Below are positions 1 through 14,069 of a stretch of DNA of 64,000 nucleotides, piece after piece. The stretch lies in assembly GCA_029721515.1 (NCBI GenBank), contig CM056559.1, positions 12,981,001 to 13,045,000 on the forward strand. Direction: 5' to 3'. The translations under genes and the position numbers were made by a program. Source of the DNA: Synanceia verrucosa (Eukaryota; Chordata; Actinopteri; Perciformes; Synanceiidae). Each line of letters begins with the position of its first letter. The stretch's first letter is position 1. Under the pieces are notes generated by a model. That model did not search any database and was not told where the DNA came from. It worked only from the letters and a program-made list of their open reading frames with translations.

Positions 1-1707
1 ATGCTAATCCATATCAAATCATGTTTAAGTTCAACATTTTAGTTTTGTTGGTTAACATTGCCAACCAAAGTTGCTAGGATCCGCTTTCCGGGAACAATGA
101 ATGTGTGGACAAGATTGTGAGCTAATTCATCTGGATGATGTTGAGAGAGTTTACTGGATAAGTGCACAGCTTGATTTAACAGAAAAGTAATGAGCTCTAT
201 CTCAGCACATAAAGTACACTTCCGCACACAGTTTGACTTTTACCTATGGGAGTTCTATAAGTGTAATTACTAACTGTGTCCTGACAACGATTGCAATCAA
301 GGATTTAGGAGTGGAGTATTTCCACCCAGCTGCTGTCGACAGACAATAATATCAGCTAATGAACTGTATTCAGCTGCTGGAATTAAAAGGCAGTGGGTAC
401 TGTAGATGGATTCATGGATGAACACATAAAACGAAAGACGCAATTCTAGAAAAACAGGATAACCTGTGTGTGGGGACTGTCTAGACACTAGATAGCTCTG
501 GAGTGGACAGTGAGCAGAGCCCTTTACCTTCAGGAAATTATAGAGGAAACAAAACAAAACAACAGCAGTGGCATCCTCCAGGCAGTTGGTGATCCCATTT
601 AGTAAGTACCCTCTGGTGACTCCTCCAACTAAAAGGGCCCCAGATGGAAAGGCTTTGACCTTGTTTTGAACTTTTTGCACACTGCCAAGAGGTAATGTTG
701 AAGCTCAGCTAGTTTCCCAACTCAATTCCTCTCTAAATGGGCTGAGTCATTATAGAGGCTAACATGTTTCACAGACATGGTTTACGAGTATTTTTTTTCT
801 TAATAATGTTGAGGTCATTCTTAATTAAGTGCTAGCACAATCCACTTACATGAAAATTATTTGAAGTAGTCTCTGATCAGGTTTTATTGTCTGGATGCTG
901 TTTTGATTGGCTTTCCAATGATATGGAACAGAGTGGGCTGTTAGTAAAATAATGAAGAGCTGTAGTGTCCTTGAGTGTTAACGCTGCCGATGTCACAGCC
1001 GGCGAAGACATATTTCTAATAATATTGGACATGAATTTAGTGAGTGTCAAAGCAGAAAATATGGTGATCATTACATACTGATTGTCCTCTTGTCTCAAAT
1101 TCATGTTCTCAAATCATAGATCAGCAGAACAAAAAGAAACTGAGTCCATATAGTCCAATAGATTTTAGGATTACAACACAGAGTTAAAAGGACTGCTCAT
1201 GCTGACTGTGAGCAGCCAAATCATATACTCTTTAAAACTTGCTGTTGCTCACTGATAAAAGCAAAGTCGAACGATAAACTCTGATTTAAAGACAGACCTT
1301 AACCAGTGGTGGAGGAAGCATTTGGATGCTTTGAGAAATAGCACTTATCAGAATTATCAGAAAAAAAATATCAACAGCTAAAGTCAGAAACTGAAGCGAA
1401 AGCCCACTGAGACACATTCTGGAGCATTAAAGGTGCTTATCCAAGCACCATATCTGCAAATTGCTCTTAACAGTAATACGTGACCTTCCATCACCGTTCA
1501 CTGTGATGGCCAATATCCTCCAAGCAGTGCGAGCACACACACAGACTACTTTTTATTGTGATGATACAGGGATTTTCCTCATGTTTCTATACTTGTGAAG
1601 ATAAGAAGGCAGACATACAGAGTGCTCAGGGGTAAAAATAGACACAAGGGAGGGTCCATCCATCACTGTGACTGTCTGAAGGGCCAGATCGATTGAGAGT
1701 GAGTGTG

Positions 1708-1712
<5 letters not shown>

Positions 1713-1751
<39 letters not shown>
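1713..1751. repeat. (GT)n microsatellite
   Basis: Uninterrupted GT repeat of about 39 bases in gria4 intron 2. Confidence 0.98.
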
Positions 1752-4700
1752 TGCTCATGCTATTTGATGCACTTCACTACCTCAGCAAGAAGAGCCAGAA
1801 TGTGAGTGGGCAAACTGTGATGTGACTTTTGAAACATGGACACATGCACACATGCACGCACACGTACATACACAGGTAAACCAGGGAGCTTACAGAGATA
1901 AATACCAATGCTGTCAGAAAGAAATTGACCTCTAAGGCCAGTAAACACACAAACAAGAACACGTCCAAATATGCACAGCAGCTATCTCTCTGTCTGGCAT
2001 AAAGGTTAGAGGACTGAATGTAAGCATGTTCATACATATGCCTGTCTCTTTATGTGTATAAGCCCCTCTGATAATCACCACAGGGTATATAATTAATCAT
2101 TTTCCTTATTCCTTATTATTTCCATTAGATACTTTTTCTCTGTTCCTGCTGCTGCTCTGATCGGTGTAATAGCCTTCTTACTTCCTACTCTGTTTCTTCC
2201 TATTTGTAAGTGTGATGAATTACCTGCTGGTTACCTTGGAATCTATTAACCTTGCTGAATACCAATTGGCGATCAGAGAAGAATTGGTTCAAGGCCAACA
2301 CTTGAGCATTGGTCAAATATCAATGTTCTAGATGAGCAAAACAAAGGTTTTAATAAAAAGTTGCTCAACTGCTACATGTATGCACACAGATGCAAGATTT
2401 CTCCAATTAAAGGCTCAAAATGGTATACAATCATGAACGAGCTGAAGCTCTGTTGATGTTTTTGTGTGCTCTGTGTGTGTGTGTTTGTGTGTGTGTGTAT
2501 GTGTGTGCATGTAAAGGTCACTCCTCTCATCTCTAAGTGAGCCTCCATGAGAAGGACAGAGTGGCAGCTCTCATCAATATTAACTAATGCCCTTCTTTTC
2601 ATCCACATCATAAAACCATGGAAACAAAAACACACTTTTTGGGGACAAGTTCTTGATGTGTGTGTAGTAAGCATGTAATAAGCCTTATAATTTAATTTTT
2701 AATTTAATAAGAAATGTCCAAATCAACTGCACTTCTCTAAAACAGTGCTATTTATTATATATATTATTTTGTGAAATTATGCGTACTTACTGCAAATCCA
2801 AGTTCCAGTTTGTGACAAAAGAGAGACAGGTACATCAAAACATAGGGACAGATATTTACTGTGGGTGACAGATGTGATGCTGTAAGTGTAGGTGTCCGTT
2901 TAAGCTGAAATAAACCCAAACACATCACAGCTTTTGTCCCACACCAAAAGCCACTTCACAGTTAATGAGTGATGAGACAGGGCAATGACAGACAGATGTG
3001 GGTGTGCAAGATAGAGAGAAAGAGAGAGAGGGAGGAAGGAAATACTGTAAGCGAGATGAAAACAAAAGCAAAACATAAATGGCGAGCAAGATTCAAGGAA
3101 ATTGAAGAGAAATACAGGGTGAGAGCAGAAAAATAAGTCAAGCACTGTCATTATGCACGAGTGCTTGTTTGTGCTTATAAGCAGAACAAAAAGCAAAGTG
3201 AGAGGAATGAAAAAGAAGAGAAGAAAGACTGCGGATGGAAATCCTTTGATCAGAACATGAAAACAACAGCAGCTAAGCCGAGAGAGAGAGGAGACCAACA
3301 AAAAAGACGTTACAGACAATTACTGCGAACATGGCTCCATTCAGTATAAACACCCCTGTGTTTTGCTAAGTCGATGGGTAACACTTAAAATCCGCCATCA
3401 TCTCTTCTCATGCTTTTCATCTTCCAAATGCCAAATGAGCGTGGAAAACAAACAGAGAGAAAACAGACATTTCCTTCTGTATCAGCCATCATGCCCAGTG
3501 GGAAAATAGAGGCTGTAATGAAACACATTAGACAGACAGAGGCAGCCGAGGCTCTACTGAGTGTGTGTGTGTGCGTGCGCATATGTGTGGGTGTAGGTCA
3601 GCGTGTGGGTTAAAGAGACACAGTCTGCCTTACCTGGAGGGAACATGGTGATTCACTGTCTAACAATCTTATTCACTGGTCATCACTACTGAGGCCTCAA
3701 TAAACAAGCAGAGCTGAATTCATATCCACATGGAGAAAAAAAAACCCTCCATCCTTCTGATTGACGTTCCCTCTCTAACCACAGTAAATAAATTCAAATG
3801 TTTTTCTGAGTGTGACTTTATTATCGCTTGGCTGAACCAGACGAAACACTGCAGCATGTTGTGGGAGGATTTTATTCAACCAGCTTCAGGCTTGCTAGTC
3901 TGTAAAACCTGCAACAAGTCTGTCTCATCTTGCCTCGAGGAACTGCAGACCGACAAAAAGGATGTCATTAATTTCAGTGCAGCTTTAGTACTGGCGTGAT
4001 TCCTTAAATACTGTTTTATTGTCTTTTTTTTTTTTTGCCCGAATAACTAAAAAAAAACTCCAGTCTCAGATGGACATTGAATGAGTTTCAGGGCAAAATA
4101 CAGACATCTTTAAGTCCCAAAATGTTTGTGCTCTTATTGGTCTTTAAAAACTCATAAAATTGTAGTAAAATAAATGTCTCTGTTGGCATTACCACACAGT
4201 CAAAGTTATATTCCACAGTCTTTCCTTTTAAAACTTATAAATAAGATTTTTTTTGAGAGACATAGTGTAAGTCCTTAGCTATCCCCACTGTTATGAGTGA
4301 CAGGCCCTAAAGACATCTTTAGACACATTCATTTACATTCAGTAGTTATTTCTATACTATACCATATACACTGCAGTAGTTTTATTGTTACGGGGGGAGA
4401 GTTGTATGAAGTGAATGCTTATGCAAATAGAACATCTTATTGAAAGAATTGTGCATCAAAAAAATCCTCATTCATTCAGTCATCCATTCATCAAAAATAT
4501 ATCAGCAAACCAAGATGACAATATTTCAGCATTTTTTTGTCCGTAGTCTTTTTAGTTGCAGTTTTACTTATTTTTGACGGTCTTCATAATGAAAACAACA
4601 CTAGTTTGTTTGGCTGCACTGTAAAAAAGCACACCAGTGGCTCTTTGGATGAAAATCATGGAAAAACACAATCTAATCACATTGAATGGGCCGTTGAAAT

Positions 4701-4955
4701 TATTGGCTCCTGACACATCCATCAAACTTCAATCCGCTTCTCCCCCCCTCTCCACATGCACTCCTTCGTGAGCGAACAGACCCCTCTATAGCTACCTCAG
4801 TGCTAGAAGCGCTGGGCCACAAGCCCCATGCCCTGAAACCATTTGTGTTCACACTGTCGGGCTACTAGCTCCTCCAGGTTACGCCCCCGTTAGTGAAAAC
4901 GTCATGATGGAACACATCAGGACAGGCATGGATTTAAGACGATGTGTATATGAGC

Positions 4956-5271
4956 GGGCGGCATGGTGGTGTAGTGGTTAGCACTGTCACCTCACAGCAA
5001 GAAGGTACCGGGTTCGAATCCTTTCTGTGTGGAGTTTGCATGTTCCCCCCGTGTCTGCGTGGGTTCTCTCCGGGTACTCCGGCTTCCTCCCACCATCCAA
5101 AAACATGCATGGGGATTAGGTTAATTGGTTGATTTAAATTGACCGTAGGTGTGATGTGAGTGTGAATGGTTGTCTGTCTCTATGTGCCCTGCGATGAGGT
5201 GGCGACTTGTCCAGGGTGTATCCTGCCTTCCGCCCTAAAATAGCTGGGATAGGCTCCAGGCCCCCCCCCAC
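4956..5271 (+). repeat. tRNA-headed SINE, copy 1 (3' truncated)
   Basis: It starts GGGCGGCATGGTGGTG and has a Pol III A box (TGGTGTAGTGG) and B box (GGTTCGAATCC), followed by the shared family body containing the GTGTGGAGTTTGCATG and AAAACATGCATGGGG motifs. A short block after the B box is missing. The copy stops at the C-rich run after GATAGGCTCCAGG and lacks the tail seen in full copies. No target duplication is visible. It lies in gria4 intron 2, inside other repeat-like sequence (about 4600-5480). Confidence 0.9.
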
Positions 5272-8200
5272 AGTACAGTCTTCCTTGTGAAGACGCCAGT
5301 AGAAGTAGAAGTTAGCTAATCAATGCAGTGCTCGTGAACCTCCGTGAACGCTGGGGAACAAGCAACGCGTGTTTCGGTCGGAGGTCTGAAGAAAGGGCAG
5401 GGGTGTGTGTATTTTCAAAATATAGCTTGCTGGAACCGTTTTTCAAAGAACTCCTACTCCACCTTTAAAATGCACTTTAAGACTAAAAGAACACACTCTG
5501 TCAATGCCAATATTCTTGATCTCAAAATGTTACCAAAACTGAAAAAAAATATTTATACTGTATATCCACCGTGTGATTTGGATCCACTCCACACAAAATT
5601 TTATGGGTTCTCCTTGGTCCTATGTTTATTGCATAATTGTCAATAAAGAACAGCAAAAAATGCATTTTTACAGCCATCAGCCCTAGCTGTGGAAGAAATA
5701 ACATTTACTGCCCTTAAAAATCCCTCTCACTAGTGCCAGTGCAGTGAGGTGTCACTTTCACTCCATGGCAGTTTATGTTTAATGAAAGAAGTGAGACACA
5801 CTGTTTTATTGTACCACTAAATGGAATCAGATTACCTGGAGCAAATGTTCGGATTCATTGCGACATGCTGCATGGTCTAATAACACCTCTTGCTGTTTGG
5901 TCATTACTGTTGATGCTAGAATAAAATGATGCAGCACAGTGATTCTTCAGGAAGCACTTACAACACTCCACATGAGCCAGTCTGCACGTATCAATACATA
6001 TGCATGCACGCACACTAAGAATGAATGTTGAGCATTTGGCCATCACTGGTTAAGAAAATGAAAAGTTTTACTCCATAAATTTATTGCAATTATCAATGAA
6101 TGGAATTCCAACCTTACAACCAGTCAGTTCATTACATTTGTGTCTGTCCACAATCTCATCACTTCATCATTTTATCCTGTTTGTGAGAAAATTGTGTGAA
6201 AATGGGCATAATTCAAATATAAATTTACAGTTACACTCGAATGATAGAGTGAATGTAAGGCCACAAAATGGGAGTGACAACCAAAACATAATTTAAATAT
6301 AAAAAATAGTGTCGTATGTTTTTTTTTTTATTTTTGATTCTCAGAACACCCTAAAAATAATGGTTGTGTCTGTATTTTGTTCTATAGCTATTAAATATGT
6401 GAAATAAAGGCAGTCGACACAAGTGGACTTGAAAATTGAATCAAACCACTATTAGTCTAACACAGCCTGTGAGTAATTTTGGGGCTTCTGGGATTTGTAG
6501 TCGGGACATAAAGAGACCAGATAGAGAGATCAAAACAGGAAGTGGTGATTTTGGTGAAACTGGCCTCTACTCTCCTCCCAATAAAAAAAGAAAGGAACAA
6601 GGTAAAAATAAATGTTTTTTTTCATGATGAAATATCAGGTCTCTTCTTTCATTTGAGCTTCTCTGTGTTTTCATAGTTATAGTACAAAATATTCTTTGGG
6701 TTTTACAAAAATGATCCAAAATGGCTGAAAACGCTGACTAAGGTACTTTCGGTTTCATAAAACGGCTGGCACTTAATGAGTTAACAACAATCACATTTGT
6801 GACTGTGTGCGAGAAAGAAGTCAGACTCGTACTGCTTTCAGCACTTTCCTCGTTAACATCTCATTTCTGCTTTTTCAGTCTTAGCAATTCTGACTAAACT
6901 CATAACTATTACCATGAAATAGTGGCCTTCGAGTAGTCAGCTTGTTATAATGTAAATATATGCATGCGGCTACTACATGTGATAAAGTCTGGTGAATGTA
7001 CTTGCTAGATTAAATAATAATAAATAATAAATAAATAGATTAAATAATGGATTCATATAATTTAAGAGGCAGCTCTGAACCTCTTTATCAGTAGAGCCGT
7101 GGAGCTTAAAGAGCATACCATACCTTCCATGATGTATGCACAGAAAAATAACTGAGTTGCAAAGCATCTCTGAATGCACTGTTTCTCATTACAACTGTTT
7201 CTTTATATTGGTGACTAACAAAATAATGCTCCACTAAAGGTACCTATAAACAGAAGAAAGTTAATTGAAATCCATTCTTGCCATGCTTTTAGCACTGAAC
7301 CTGATAATGTGTCTTGATGTCAAGAAAAGCATTCAGGGGCCCTGTCAGAGTCGTCCGGCGCGTTCAGTATGCCTGTAACTTGAATAAACTAAGCCTTGCT
7401 GCAAAATAAATCTTCTTGCCCTGCCAGGGTTTCAGATATCATTTCACTCTATTTCCCCCAGTGTGGCCATTAAGAAGACATATAACCATGCAAAACGTCA
7501 CCAATAAAGATGATGGTTCTGTGCTATTATTGAGCGTCTCAAATCATCTACAAGACGACCGAGCCATTTAATGAAAGAAGTGAGCAAGGAAAAGGCACAG
7601 AGAATTGCTGTACGTGAGGACGATGGAAATATGTGGACAGGGCGGCAAATCAATGTATATGTGTGTTAGAGAGAGAGAGAGAGAACATTGTATTTGTTAG
7701 GGCTGGGTACGATAACCGCATCACCGCAATTCTGTGGTCATGTGATGCCTGCCACGGTGTTGAGCTCATCACTGCCATCACTGCAATATATTAAAATAAT
7801 GAAAAAATATATATCTATATATTTACTGTTGAAAGTTACAGGAGTGTATATTTTCTTTGATATGAAATATAAAGAGTAATAGTATCCTGTTTTTAAAGCT
7901 TTTCACACTGCAGCTCGGCAGTGGGGCAGTTTATTTGTTTTGTTTTCTTCTTATTATTACTTACTTATTCCTTCAAGGTTTCAGTACTTCTCGTAATTAA
8001 ATTGAATATATACGCACATAATCACAGGCATAAAAGACAGAAGCATTGCATAAAAAGTCAGAGTGCTTATAGCAGACACAGCCCATAGTTGTTTACGCTG
8101 CTCTGCTAACTTGATTTTATTCAACAATGGACACAAATCTTGTTACAAAGCCGAACACTGTGTCACATTTTATGCCAGAAGACAAGGAGTGATCGGCGAG

Positions 8201-10511
8201 GTTACAGCCATTGTGTGGGTTGCGGGGCTATCGGAGTTGCGGCAAATGCGGAGGTAATGGGGCTAGTGGGGTTGTGGCTGTCACTACCCGATCTGTACCG
8301 GAAACCCAATTTGTAGGTCTACTGCGCAGGTGCAAAACGCGTCCACATCCACTCGGCAGCCTATCGAAGCATTTTACAGCAGTTACTGAATGGACGGAGT
8401 TGTTGCAAATAATCAACCTTTAACTCATAACCTACCACATTAATGGTGCAAACAAACCCCAATAAACAACAGAAAACAAACTTCTGAAAAAATTAAGAGA
8501 TAGCAGGTTAAAACCCAGCAAACATCACATCCTAACTGCTTTACAAAGTGATGCCAGATGCAGAAATTCAATTTAAACCAACCTGACTGACTCACCGTTC
8601 ACACTTCCTTACATTGTAACAGCCATGCTTTGATATGACTCAGGTCCTGGTTCCTGAAGTGTGTTAAAGGCATCTTTCAAAGGCATCTCCTATACAAATC
8701 CTTGTTTTATTTCGGTCTTTGTCACAACATATTTCGGATTCATAACAAGGTATTTTAGGTTTCGTAATGTTAGACATTATTTATACGAAATGTTCGTAGC
8801 TGCAGCTGTGGTAACTAGAGCAGAGCTGGTAACCCAGATGCTGAAACACTACTGACTTGGTGATTGGGAGATAGGTGGAGGGTGGCACATCAGACCAAAA
8901 CACATGACAGTATAAACATCAGTTGAGGGCTGCAACTTGGCTTTTTAAATGAGAATATCCTGGCTGGATTACTGTTGTCAGTGATAAGTATTAAAAATGA
9001 ACCTGATTTCTTAACGTCTGGTGACAAATCAGGGCCATTTTATAATTAATTTAAATAAATTTCTTACATATTGTTCCTTTAAGATCACATTTTTGCTCTA
9101 AGAGCAGTAAACGGCAACAGTCAACATGTGAGACAAGGTTACGTTGAGGTGAAGTGTAAATATTTCATTTGAATGTTATATTAAGGCAAATACAGTAACT
9201 GAAGAAGTGAAGACAGATAAAATCTTGTCATGAGGTTGGACCACCATTCCTTATTCAGAAGCCTTGTCACCTTCACGTCTCTGAATTAATCAACGTTAAC
9301 TCTTAACAATAGAGGGATGAACAAGACACACCTACTCCTACCAGTCTGACTCATCAGGCTGCAAAGATAATCAGGATCGGCCTGCATGTAAATGCAATCT
9401 GTGGCAGTCAATAATACATAAACATTATTGATTTGTGAATGAGTCACTATAAGTGCAATCTATATTAACTCTAGATGACAAATGAGGTTATGCATCAGCA
9501 CAATAATCAGCCACCCAAACTACCACACACCATGCTACACACAATCATTGCTGCAGGACAGCAGGTACAGGACGGACTAGAATACAGTCATTTACCATTT
9601 GTCTTTGTGGAAATGAAACTGATTAAAATGGAAGTATTATGCCACATATCAAGAATCACATTTACAGCCATGGCAGCCATTATTGTGTCCCTCAGCTCTT
9701 TTGCACCACAAACCAGACATAACCACCTCTTTGTTACAAATCCTTTCCTCTCCATTTCTTCCTCCTCCATCCCTAATTCACCTTATCACTTTCTGTCCAT
9801 CTTCATCATGCTCTGTCTCAGAGGCTTTCTCTCACAGAGCGCGCACACACACACGCACACACAAAGTCACATTCATATTTGCTCATGCACCTCACACAGT
9901 TTTGCACACATGCATTCAGTGAGGACAGTGCTGACGCTGATACTGACACACACACACACACACACACACTCACACACTCACTCACTCACTGCTGCTTTTG
10001 GTCATGCTAATCCATCCACATTATTTCCTATGAGGAGTCCAGTGCAATAGTGAGCTTCTCTGGCACACAAAAACAAACAAGCATACCTACAGATGCAAAA
10101 ACAGCAAGGAGAAGTCAGACACGAATACACGCCTACACAGATATAAGCACGTATATACTACAAAAGAGACAGACACATGGATATGCATGTGCACGCAAGA
10201 AACAACAAAGAAGGATTGACAGAGAGCAGAAGACGAGCTATGAATGTGTGACCCTGGGACAAGAAAATGAGTTGTATTCCTCTGTGAATATGGAAAACGA
10301 TGGGTACCAGGGAGTTTTATGATCCGTTTACGCTTCCTGAATACTAGAATAGGGAGGAACTTGCCAAGGTCAGAGGCAGAACTCCCCATTCTAATTCGGA
10401 GCGTTGCTCACCACCCGGAGCAAGTGTCATGGATTAATTTAGAGATCCATTCACCATGCCTGTGGAGAGGGGAGAGACAGCAAAACATGACAAAGAATGG
10501 AGGTAGAGGGG

Positions 10512-10533
10512 GGAGAGAGAGAGAGAGAGAGAG
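10512..10533. repeat. (GA)n microsatellite
   Basis: GA run within a wider purine-rich block (10445-10650) in gria4 intron 2. Confidence 0.95.
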
Positions 10534-13440
10534 GGAATCTGAAGAGATGGGGAGACAAGAGGGGAAGTAACAGGGAGAGGCAAGAACTGGGTGAGACTGA
10601 ACAAGTGAGAAGGCAAGTGGGAAAGAGAGAGGTTGAGAGGAGAAGAGGTTATGCTTGTTATGTGTAGCCTGTGGAGATAGAGAGCAGACGGCTCACTCCT
10701 CCTCTTAACACCCAGTGCCTTCATTAATGTATGGAATTGAATATTCTTACTTAAATGTGCTAAATGCAACATGAGTCTCCACACGGACTTCAACATGGCG
10801 ACGGCTGACACAGCAACTCACGGCTAACGGTGCTAGCAGTGCTAACATCAGAAACAACAGCAACAATGTGCCAGCATTGTGATATCAGTAAAGAGAACAC
10901 ACACACCCACACACACAAAGTGGGAGAGTGAAGTCACTCACACACTTCCACTTTGTGTGTGTGTGTGTTTGCGTGTGTGTCTTTACATTTATGAGATTGA
11001 CAATAGGTAGACAAAATCAAACTCTGGAAAGGGGAATGGGAAGAGACAAGTAAGGGAGGAAAACAAACTGCAACAGGATTGATGGCTGAGCAGAAACAGA
11101 GTAAAAATTCAAGAAAAATATTAAATTTAAACACAAAGGAGAGGAAATAAATAATGTATACAGTACTGTATATATATATATTTATATCCCTTAAAGAATA
11201 AGGCTGGCGCTGTTCTACTGTATACTTTTCTTATAACAAATCCCTTGAAAAATCCCAAAGTGTCCAACTTTTCTCTCCTGTATATGGCTCTGAGAGAATT
11301 TGTTTCAAGTAAAGACATACAGTAAATCACTTTAGCTTTTAACAAACTTTACTCAAAACAAGGATAAATTATTAAGTTCTTGGAGTCTGTTTTCAGATGT
11401 ATATCCATTGAGTGTGTAAGTGAATACAGCATCTATTCACAGCACTAGGAGTGTACGTAGCATTGTAAAACCACACTGACGGCATTAACGGCAATGAAGG
11501 AAAATGAAGATATCTGGCTTTATGCTTCATTGCACAACATGAAGTGTGTTAAATCCAAAGCGCTGGCAGGTCATATGGCTTTAAGTGGATACAGCATGTA
11601 CAGAAGTATAAGGTTTCTGTCGCCCACTGTAATATATCTCAGTCCATCTGACTGCAGTGTTTGCACACATGGTGTAGAACACCTAAAGGATTGTTTTGTA
11701 CACTCAGAACTGATTGCATACACCCCTTTACTCATCATGAATGAAATTCATACTCCTCCCCTTACATTAGAGGAAAGCCACCTGATTAGTTTTCAATGCG
11801 TACCTTCCCACTCACAGCGAGCTGAAATAGATGCAGCAGGTTGTGGGTGGGACGTAGTAGATTGACAATTCGTTTTCCAATCACTGTAGGTTGTATTGAC
11901 TAGTTTGTTCATTCATGTGGGGTTACAATATGGGGGTAGGAGACAAACAAAACCTTGAAATTGTATTACACTGATTTATGATCCTACATGTTTGGCTGCA
12001 GTTACATCCTACAATAATACCTTCCAGGGATATAAAATGTCAAAATGTATTTTACTCATGCGTAACACAATACAGATCAATTGTGAGATGATATTCAAGA
12101 TCTTTCACTCTTTTCAGAACCACTTTTTTGCCTTTTTCAGTAGCACAGTTTGACAATGTAGCAGCTTGTGTGAGCTTGTGAGAACTTCTGTATTGTTGTA
12201 TTATATTGATTTTGATCACAGCCCCAGTGGTTGATTCATTAAAGCTTAATGAGATACAGAGGTGAAATATTACCGTACAGTCACTTGAACATTTCCCTTA
12301 AATGAGATGAATGTACCATAGCACTGTGTAAATGACGGGATATGATACGATACCCTGAGAGACAAAGCAAAAAACAGCAACGGACACACATTTTCATACT
12401 ATTATGCTTTTCTCTTGAATCAGCATAAACTCAACACACTGCATAGCCTCACTACACTAGTTATTTGCATACAAAATTAAAAGAATTAAACTAAATTCAA
12501 GTTCAAAGTAACAATAAAACCATGGTGCCCTTACATGCACTGATGATGAAAACATCTCACCAGGAGGCAGATGAGCAATGCAATTACACAATGGGTATCC
12601 TTTTGAGATTCCTTCACATCTCAAAAGGGCAAACACTCACAAGCACACACAGCGATGCACCGAGCCACAACATTAAAGCATTCAGATCAGTGCAGCAAAA
12701 ACCAGTGTCACTCAGCAGACAGCAGTCGGTAAACAAATAACCAGAGAGCCGCAGCAAGGCTCAGCTACTTTAAGCAAAAAGCTTAAGTAAGCAAAGTAGT
12801 CTTTACTTATTCCATAGTCCTGACAAACAATGACATTGATTATGTCAATGCTCTTTTTTGTGATCACTAAATATGATCAGTTTGTTTTCAGTAATGCAAT
12901 TGTAAATTCACAATTAAAGGAATGAAATTAAGCCAGAACGATGGCAAATAAATACTTGCTGTATAGTATAAAGCAGCAAAGCAGAAGTGTAGGTTGAGCA
13001 TTAAATAATCATAATTTAACATTAGAATGGTGGTCATAGAGGACACAAGTGCCAACTGTTTGCCTCTGTTCTGATCACAAAGGACCTGTTCCCAACAACT
13101 GTTCCAAGACTAATTTTATAGCTGTAATAAGCTGAAATTGTGAGGGGCATTGCTACCTTATTTTGTGGAAGGGATGGATAGCGTGAAGTGATGATAGATG
13201 TGAATAACATATATAGAGGAGCAAAAGTATGATTAATGATTAATAATTGTTGGATAATTAACCACCAACATTAATTCAAAATGCCTTGCAGTGAGAACAT
13301 TTAGTTAAAATGTACTTAACAGCATCTAAAATCAACACAACAAAACTGTAATTTGTTTAGTAACTGTTACAGAAAAGTCGCTTCTCAGACCACCAAACCC
13401 ACTCATCTAATGACACTGAATGACCTCTCCTGTGAACTAC

Positions 13441-13773
13441 ATCCATCCATCCATTTTCTACCACTTATCCTCATAGGGTCGCAGGGGGGCTGGAGCCTAT
13501 CCCAGCTGTCTTAGGGTGAAAGGCAGGGTACACCCTGGACAAGTCTCCAGTTCATCACAGGACACATAGAGACAGACAACCACTCACACTCACATTCACA
13601 CCTACGGTCAATTTAAATTAACCAATTAACCTAATCCCCATGCATGTTTTTGGATGGTGGGAGGAAGCTGGAGTACCTAGAGAGAACCCACGCAGACACG
13701 GGGAGAACATGCAAACTCCACACAGAAAGGCCTGTGAGGGGACAGTGCTAACCACTACACCACCGTGCTGCCC
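13441..13773 (-). repeat. tRNA-headed SINE, copy 2, with target-site duplication
   Basis: Full-length reverse copy whose 3' tail is the (CATC)n run at 13441. The 10-bp sequence TGTGAACTAC occurs immediately before it (13431-13440) and immediately after it (13774-13783), a clean target-site duplication typical of LINE-driven retroposition. The B-box block has been deleted, so this copy is unlikely to be transcribable by Pol III. It is 159 bp upstream in coordinates of gria4 exon 2's 3' boundary, within intron 2. Confidence 0.93.
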
Positions 13774-13910
13774 TGTGAACTACACAAGGTCCTAATTAAA
13801 CCAGTGTTAATCAATAATATGGGGAGACTAAATGGTCAAAATGGTTGATGTAAAGAGAGAAAAAAATGTTTCAGCCTCATTTTCAGTCACACAGACATTT
13901 ATGTACTTAC

Positions 13911-14069
13911 ATGCATTGGTGACAGCGAAGCTGTTGGCGGTCTCTATATTGTCGACATGTGGGACCAGGTTAAAGGGAGCTTCCGTAGCATTAGGGCTGG
14001 TGTTGTGAAGGAAGATGGCTAGTCGAAACGCTGTGTACTCCTGATCAGTATTCCTAATGAACAACCCAC
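13911..14069 (-). CDS. gria4: gria4 exon 2: start of GluA4 amino-terminal domain
   Basis: This 159-base exon continues exon 1 in phase. It reads GGLFIRNTDQEYTAFRLAIF, then LHNTSPNATEAPFNLVPHVD, then NIETANSFAVTNA, and ends in the first base of the next codon. As I recall the vertebrate GluA4 sequence, this matches it almost residue for residue and differs clearly from GluA1-3. It forms the first strand and helix of the bilobed LIVBP-like amino-terminal domain, which drives subunit assembly. NTS and NAT are possible N-glycosylation sequons. The acceptor is a pyrimidine-rich CTCTCTAG (AG at 14071-14070), and the donor is GTAAGT (13910-13905). Together with exon 1 it gives 84 codons plus one base, so exon 3 should begin by completing Phe of FCSQ. 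The window ends before exon 3 is found. Confidence 0.96.

Larger units (their letters stand above)
1..13910 (-). other. gria4: gria4 intron 2 (partial, at least 13.9 kb)
   Basis: Non-coding DNA between exon 2 and an exon 3 that lies beyond the left edge or was missed. Reading the minus-strand translations I found nothing like the expected FCSQYSRGVFAIFGLYDK segment of exon 3. The intron holds SINE copies at 4956-5271 and 13441-13773, GT/CA repeats near 1713-1751, 2476-2510, 9840-9980 and 10894-10980, and a GA run at 10512-10533. A fragment at 7699 onward starts with AGGGCTGGGTACGATA, a motif typical of fish transposon ends. The rest shows nothing I can name. Many open frames here come from CA, GT and GA repeats and are not genes. 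Confidence 0.8.

Noticed and set aside
9475..10050. 191-codon plus-strand open frame
   Set aside because: Its second half is translated CA repeat (HTHTHT), there is no domain or splice context, and it lies inside gria4 intron 2 on the opposite strand.
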